Made by a program: the position numbers and the translations under genes. From positions 1 to 9,053 of the forward strand of contig JACPQP010000402.1 of assembly GCA_016190465.1 (NCBI GenBank): DNA of 9,053 bases. The letters are read 5' to 3'. Shown piece by piece: positions 5,550 to 9,053 of the stretch (the stretch's first letter is position 1; each line of letters opens with the position of its first letter). Under the pieces are notes generated by a model that did no database searches, was not told the origin of the DNA, and saw nothing but the letters and a program-made list of their open reading frames with translations. The DNA is from Chloroflexota bacterium. Lineage in GTDB: Bacteria > Chloroflexota > UBA6077 > FW602-bin22 > JACPQP01.

Positions 5550-6608
5550 ATGGCCACCAACCGCCTGAAGAACAGTGTTGGGATCTGGGCGTTTGGCCCG
5601 AACGCGACCCGCTTCATGTCTGGCGGCTACCATCCGGGTGCGGTCGGCGAGAGCGTCGTCGACCGCACCCGGCGGGCCGTCGACGGGCTCGGCAAGCTCG
5701 TCGACGGCTACGAGTTCCACTATCCGGGTGAGATCAACGAGGGGAACGTCGAGCAGATCCGGCGAGCCCTTGGCCAGGCCGACATCTACGCGATCCCGCT
5801 CGGCGTGTTCTCCAACCCGCGCTACGCGCTCGGCTCGCTCGTCAACCCGGATCCGGCCCTCCGCGAGGAGACCATCAAGATCTGCGAGGGAGCGATCGAT
5901 CTGTGCCAGGCGCTCGGCGCGAAGTTTCTCATCTGGCCCGGCGGCGAGGGCTACAACTACCCGTTTCAGACCAACTACGCCGACTCGTGGGGCTGGTTCA
6001 TCGACGCGATCCAGCGGGTCGTCGAGTACTGCAACGCACGGGGCGTGCCGTTCCTGCTCGAGCACAAGAACTCCGAGCCGGCGATGAAGATCTTCATGCG
6101 CGACATCGGCATGACGATCTTCCTGATCCGGAAGGTCGCCGAGCGGGGCACCGATACCCGCAACGTCAAGGTGAACATGGATTGGCAGCACCTGATCATG
6201 AACGGCGAGAACCTGGCCGAGTACGTCGCCATCCTCGCGATGGAGGGGTTGCTCGGCCACCAGCATGCGAACAGCGGCTGGGGCACGTTCGACGACGACA
6301 ACATGGTCGGCGCGCTGCGCTTCATGGAGACGGTGGAGCTGGCCGTGGAGCTGCGGCGAGTGGGCTACGGCGCGAATGGCGAGAGGATGGGCTACGACCT
6401 GTTCCCCTACACGGAGGACCAGGTGGCCGCCGTGAAGCAGAGCATCCTCGCCTGGGAGTTCATCGACAGCCTGGCCGCCCGGATCGACGTCGATGCGCTC
6501 GCCGAGGCGAAGTCGCGCAAGGACGCCGTGCGCGGCTACCAGATTGTGCTGGAGACCCTCGGGCTGAACCAGGCGTTCGTCGAAGAGGTCTACCGGAGTC
6601 GAGGCTAG
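5550..6608 (+). CDS. Divergent xylose-isomerase-like TIM barrel sugar isomerase
   Basis: A 352-residue protein of the xylose isomerase / AP-endonuclease-2-type TIM barrel superfamily, expected to interconvert an aldose and a ketose using two divalent metals. Motifs fall in the order known for xylose isomerase: EFHYPGE with His57 (the catalytic His region), FLIWPGGEGYNY at 126-137, LLEHKNSEP at 169-177 (Glu171 as metal ligand, Lys173 as the catalytic lysine), VNMDWQH at 208-214 (Asp211, His214), GHQHANSGWGTFDDD at 236-250 (His239, Asp248, Asp250) and GYDLFP at 281-286 (Asp283). Against the classical enzyme, remembered without computation, the second metal Glu appears as Asp211 and one Asp as His239. 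The Asp partner of His57 is not obvious. The protein is shorter than the usual 385-440 residues. Six bases separate it from xylB, supporting a pentose role; another sugar is possible, so I give no symbol. Confidence 0.85.
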   Translation: MATNRLKNSVGIWAFGPNATRFMSGGYHPGAVGESVVDRTRRAVDGLGKLVDGYEFHYPGEINEGNVEQIRRALGQADIYAIPLGVFSNPRYALGSLVNPDPALREETIKICEGAIDLCQALGAKFLIWPGGEGYNYPFQTNYADSWGWFIDAIQRVVEYCNARGVPFLLEHKNSEPAMKIFMRDIGMTIFLIRKVAERGTDTRNVKVNMDWQHLIMNGENLAEYVAILAMEGLLGHQHANSGWGTFDDDNMVGALRFMETVELAVELRRVGYGANGERMGYDLFPYTEDQVAAVKQSILAWEFIDSLAARIDVDALAEAKSRKDAVRGYQIVLETLGLNQAFVEEVYRSRG

Positions 6609-6614
6609 CGAGCG

Positions 6615-8159
6615 ATGCAGACGACACCCTCCGGCGTTGTGCTCGGTATCGACGTCGGAACGACCGGGACTCGGGCAATCGTCGTCGATCCACGGGGGCG
6701 CATCCTGGGTGGGGCGACCGCCGAGTATCCGCTCCACACGCCGCGTCCGCTCTGGGCCGAGCAGGACCCGGCCGACTGGTGGCGGGCGACCATCGAGGCC
6801 GTGCACGGCGCGCTGAGCGCGGCCGGCCTCCGCGGCGACGTGGTCCAGGGGATCGGCCTCTCCGGCCAGATGCACGGCACGGTCTTTCTTGACGCGCAGC
6901 ACGCGGTGATCCGTCCGGCGATCCTTTGGTGCGACCAGCGGACCCAGCGGGAGTGCGACTGGATCACCGAGCGCGTCGGGGCCGCCCGGCTGATCGAGCT
7001 GACCTGCAACCCGGCGCTGACCGGTTTCAGCGCGCCCAAGATCGTCTGGCTTCGTGATCACGAGCCGGGTGCTTACGTGCGCGTGCGCAAGGTCCTGCTC
7101 CCCAAGGACTACATCCGCTTCCTGCTCACCGGCGAGTTCGCGACCGAGGTTTCGGATGCCTCGGGCACCCTCTTGCTCGACGTCGCCCGGCGCGCCTGGT
7201 CGGCCGAAATGCTGGAGCGGCTGGCCATCGACCCCGCCTGGCTGCCCGAGGTGTACGAGTCGCCGGTCGTCTCAGGGCGGGTCACGCCCAAAGCTGCCGA
7301 AGCCACCGGACTCGCCCCGGGCACGCCGGTGGTCGGCGGCGGCGGCGATCAGGCGGCCGGAGGTATCGGGAACGGCATCGTCCGGCCTGGCGTCATCTCC
7401 TCAACGATCGGCACGTCCGGCGTCGTGTTCGCCTTCGCCGAGCGACCGAACCGCGACCGGCTCGGGCGCGTGCACACCTTCTGCCACGCCGTGCCGGGGC
7501 GTTGGCACGTGATGGGTGTGACGCAGGGCGCTGGCCTCTCGCTCCGCTGGCTACGCGACAACTTCGGCGCGCCCGAGCAGACCGTGGGCCGATGGATCGG
7601 CCACGACCCCTACGAGCTGCTCACGGCGGAGGCGACGCCCGTCGAGCCAGGCAGCGAGGGACTGATCTTCCTCCCGTACCTGATGGGCGAGCGGACACCT
7701 CACCTGGACGCGAACGCTCGGGGCGTCCTCTTCGGACTGACTGCCCGCCACGACCGTCGGCACGTGATTCGGGCGGTGCTCGAGGGCGTGGCCTTCAGTT
7801 TACGGGACTCGCTGGAGATCCTCCACGAGATGGGGATCGCGGTTGAGCAGGTGCGGTTCTCCGGAGGCGGGGCGCGCAGCCGGCTGTGGCGGCAGATCCA
7901 GGCGGACGTATTCGGGCGCAGCGGGGTGACCCTTACGGCGACCGAGGGGCCAGCGTTCGGCGCGGCGCTCCTGGCCGCTGTCGGCACGGGCGTTTTCACC
8001 TCGGTCGAAACGGCGTGCGACGCGACGCTCCAGATCGCCTCGGAGATCCGGCCGGTCCCATCCGCCCAGGCCGCCTACGCGCAGCTTTACCCGATCTACC
8101 GCGACCTCTACCCCGCGCTCAAGCCGCAGTTCGACCGCCTCACGGCAGCAATGGGGTGA
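6615..8159 (+). CDS. xylB: Xylulokinase (FGGY family)
   Basis: A 514-residue kinase that phosphorylates D-xylulose with ATP to D-xylulose 5-phosphate, for entry into the pentose phosphate pathway. Two FGGY actin-like domains are visible. The first has the phosphate-1 loop GIDVGTTGTRA at 11-21 (Asp13), the substrate motif GLSGQMHG at 81-88, WCDQR at 105-109, FSAPKIVWLRDHEP at 138-151 and LPKDYIR at 162-168. The second has GGGGDQAAGGIGNG at 241-254, with the catalytic base expected at Asp245, then IGTSGVVFA at 265-273 and the adenosine motif FSGGGARSRLWRQIQAD at 415-431. Length and motif order match classical XylB closely. A weak GAGG at 6601-6604 precedes the ATG, and the gap to the isomerase gene is 6 bases, so translation is probably coupled. 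Other FGGY substrates (for example ribulose) are less likely given the SGQMHG and DQAAG signatures. Confidence 0.93.
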   Translation: MQTTPSGVVLGIDVGTTGTRAIVVDPRGRILGGATAEYPLHTPRPLWAEQDPADWWRATIEAVHGALSAAGLRGDVVQGIGLSGQMHGTVFLDAQHAVIRPAILWCDQRTQRECDWITERVGAARLIELTCNPALTGFSAPKIVWLRDHEPGAYVRVRKVLLPKDYIRFLLTGEFATEVSDASGTLLLDVARRAWSAEMLERLAIDPAWLPEVYESPVVSGRVTPKAAEATGLAPGTPVVGGGGDQAAGGIGNGIVRPGVISSTIGTSGVVFAFAERPNRDRLGRVHTFCHAVPGRWHVMGVTQGAGLSLRWLRDNFGAPEQTVGRWIGHDPYELLTAEATPVEPGSEGLIFLPYLMGERTPHLDANARGVLFGLTARHDRRHVIRAVLEGVAFSLRDSLEILHEMGIAVEQVRFSGGGARSRLWRQIQADVFGRSGVTLTATEGPAFGAALLAAVGTGVFTSVETACDATLQIASEIRPVPSAQAAYAQLYPIYRDLYPALKPQFDRLTAAMG

Positions 8160-8917
8160 GTGAGTACGACGTTTTCGCCCCGTTCTACGATGCCGATACT
8201 GCCACGGTGGTCGACGACATCCCGTTCTACGTCGCGCTGGCCAAACGGACTGGCGGACCGGTCCTCGAAGTGGCGTGCGGAACGGGCCGGCTCCTGGTCC
8301 CGCTGGCGCGAGCGGGGTTCGAGGTCGTGGGAATCGATGTCTCGACGGCGATGCTCGACATCGCGCGCGAGAAGCTGCGACAGGCCGGCTTGTTGTCGCG
8401 CGCCCGGCTGATCCAGGCCGACGTCCGCGCCTTCGACCTGGGCCGCACCTTCCCGCTCGCCTTTGTGGCGCTCAACTCCTTTACCCACTTGACAACGCCA
8501 GACGACCAACTCGCGGCGCTCGAGCGGCTGCGCGCTCACGTCGCCCCCGACGGGTTGCTGTCGCTCGACCTGCCCAATCCCGAGGCGACGGTGATCGGGG
8601 ACTCGGCTGGACAGCTCATCCACGAGTACACCAAACCCTATGGCACCGCCGGCGAAATGCTGCTGAAGTTGCGCAGCCAGCGGGTCGACACCGCGCAGCA
8701 GGTCGTCGACGTCACCTTCCTGTACGATCTCATCACCCCGGACGGTCACGTCCGACGGACGGTCGCCCCGTTCCGTCTGCGCTACCTCTACTGCCGCGAA
8801 GCGGAGCTTCTCCTCGCCCAGGCAGGCTTCCGGGTCGAGAGCGTCTACGGCGACTACGAGCTCGGTCCGTACGAGGCGGCGAGCGAGAAGCTGGTCGTCA
8901 TCGCGCGCCGGCTGTAG
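8156..8917 (+). CDS. Class I SAM-dependent methyltransferase
   Basis: A 253-residue cytosolic Rossmann-fold methyltransferase. Motif I is VLEVACGTGRLLVPLA at 36-51 (Glu38, Gly42, Gly44), the SAM ribose-binding acid is Asp61 in VVGIDVS, and the adenine region is IQADVRAFDL near 86-95 (Asp89). The FVALNSFTHLTT stretch near 103-114 and the GLLSLDLPNP strand near 133-142 follow as in the Methyltransf_25-like family. The C-terminal part has Tyr/Arg-rich strands (RLRYLYCREAELLLAQAGF), usual for small-molecule methyltransferases of this type. The GTG start at 8156 gives a 4-base GTGA overlap with the xylB stop at 8157-8159, indicating translational coupling; no separate strong Shine-Dalgarno site is seen. 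The substrate is unknown. The gene may be a passenger in the operon or act on a sugar-derived metabolite. Confidence 0.9.
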   Translation: MSEYDVFAPFYDADTATVVDDIPFYVALAKRTGGPVLEVACGTGRLLVPLARAGFEVVGIDVSTAMLDIAREKLRQAGLLSRARLIQADVRAFDLGRTFPLAFVALNSFTHLTTPDDQLAALERLRAHVAPDGLLSLDLPNPEATVIGDSAGQLIHEYTKPYGTAGEMLLKLRSQRVDTAQQVVDVTFLYDLITPDGHVRRTVAPFRLRYLYCREAELLLAQAGFRVESVYGDYELGPYEAASEKLVVIARRL

Positions 8918-8920
8918 CGC

Positions 8921-8944
8921 GCGCGGCGCATTCATGCGCCGCGC
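8921..8944 (+). terminator. Probable transcription terminator hairpin of the operon
   Basis: GCGCGGCGCAT 8921-8931 and ATGCGCCGCGC 8934-8944 form a perfect 11-bp inverted repeat with almost no loop, starting 3 bases after the methyltransferase stop. The nearest T run, TTTTT at 8973-8977, is 28 bases downstream, so this is not a textbook intrinsic terminator. It may still end or protect the transcript. Confidence 0.55.
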
Positions 8945-8958
8945 CGCCAGCGACGAAG

Positions 8959-9001
8959 TAGGTATCAGAAAGTTTTTGATGGTTTTGGGGACACCCCAAA
9001 C
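8959..9001 (+). repeat. Interspersed repeat related to the M16 linker element
   Basis: This copy shares 33 of 43 bases with positions 2603-2645. It holds a 7-bp hairpin, TTTGGGG 8984-8990 and CCCCAAA 8994-9000, around ACA. Its upstream part is AT-rich (agtttttgatggtttt), unlike the rest of the window. Confidence 0.65.
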
Positions 9002-9005
9002 CCCG

Positions 9006-9030
9006 CCAGGACGGGCTCCGCCCTTCCTGG
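9006..9030. repeat. Imperfect hairpin following the right-end repeat
   Basis: CCAGGA 9006-9011 pairs with TCCTGG 9025-9030, and GGGC 9013-9016 pairs with GCCC 9020-9023, with one C/T mismatch between the stems and a TCC loop. It probably belongs to the same interspersed element as 8959-9001. Positions 9031-9053 show no feature. Confidence 0.6.
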
Positions 9031-9053
9031 ACCTTCCCGGGACGCAGGTGAAC

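Noticed and set aside
5418..7061. Very long open frame on the minus strand (about 547 codons) opposite the isomerase and xylB genes
   Set aside because: It is antisense to two genes with clear motifs, has no ribosome binding site or recognisable domain, and is rich in Arg, Asp, Gly, His and Val, as expected for the shadow of GC-rich coding DNA.
7886..8155. Long upstream extension of the methyltransferase frame inside xylB
   Set aside because: The extension is Arg/Gly-rich shadow sequence. Methyltransferase homology begins right after the GTG at 8156.
1..9053. tRNA, rRNA, riboswitch, transposase or phage genes
   Set aside because: I found no cloverleaf, rRNA-like segment, known aptamer pattern or mobile-element protein. 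The hairpin repeats are the only mobile-like DNA.

Overview
The window is a GC-rich bacterial chromosome segment in which every supported gene lies on the plus strand. I infer a member of the Chloroflexota, possibly near Thermomicrobia. The basis is the high-GC coding, the Thr/Pro-rich (TPTP-type) stalk on a membrane-anchored sortase, TTG/GTG starts with clear Shine-Dalgarno sites, and the many short hairpin-rich interspersed repeats. No rRNA or other phylogenetic marker is present, so this is only a family-level impression.

Layout. Positions 1-142 hold a hairpin-rich repeat and the leader of a sortase. Positions 143-1156 encode that sortase: N-terminal membrane anchor, long low-complexity stalk, C-terminal catalytic domain. 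Positions 1157-1286 hold an extended -10 promoter and the ribosome binding site that fixes a TTG start. Positions 1287-3992 encode a 901-residue tandem M16 metallopeptidase, with a zinc-binding first half and a degenerate second half. Positions 3993-4177 hold a near-consensus promoter and a leader containing degenerate 12-bp tandem repeats. From 4178 to 8917 there is a probable sugar-catabolic operon: a Gfo/Idh/MocA NAD(P)-dependent oxidoreductase, a divergent xylose-isomerase-like TIM barrel protein, a xylulokinase (xylB) and a class I SAM-dependent methyltransferase. The last three genes are tightly packed (6-base gap, then 4-base overlap). A 169-base spacer filled with palindromic repeats separates the oxidoreductase from the isomerase. 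Positions 8918-9053 contain a strong hairpin (probable terminator) and another interspersed repeat.

How the genes fit together. The isomerase-like protein and XylB form a plausible isomerisation and phosphorylation route feeding a ketopentose into the pentose phosphate pathway. The oxidoreductase could handle the same or a related sugar or polyol. The methyltransferase is translationally linked to xylB but has no obvious sugar role. The sortase and the M16 peptidase appear to be independent transcription units.

The most unusual feature is how interspersed repeats have entered coding sequence. A 58-bp element upstream of the sortase recurs as a perfect inverted copy inside the sortase stalk. 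The M16 inter-half linker is built from a diverged copy of the repeat at the right end of the window, followed by five copies of a 7-bp tandem repeat whose change in copy number would shift the frame. I do not see a clearly new defence, mobile or biosynthetic system here.
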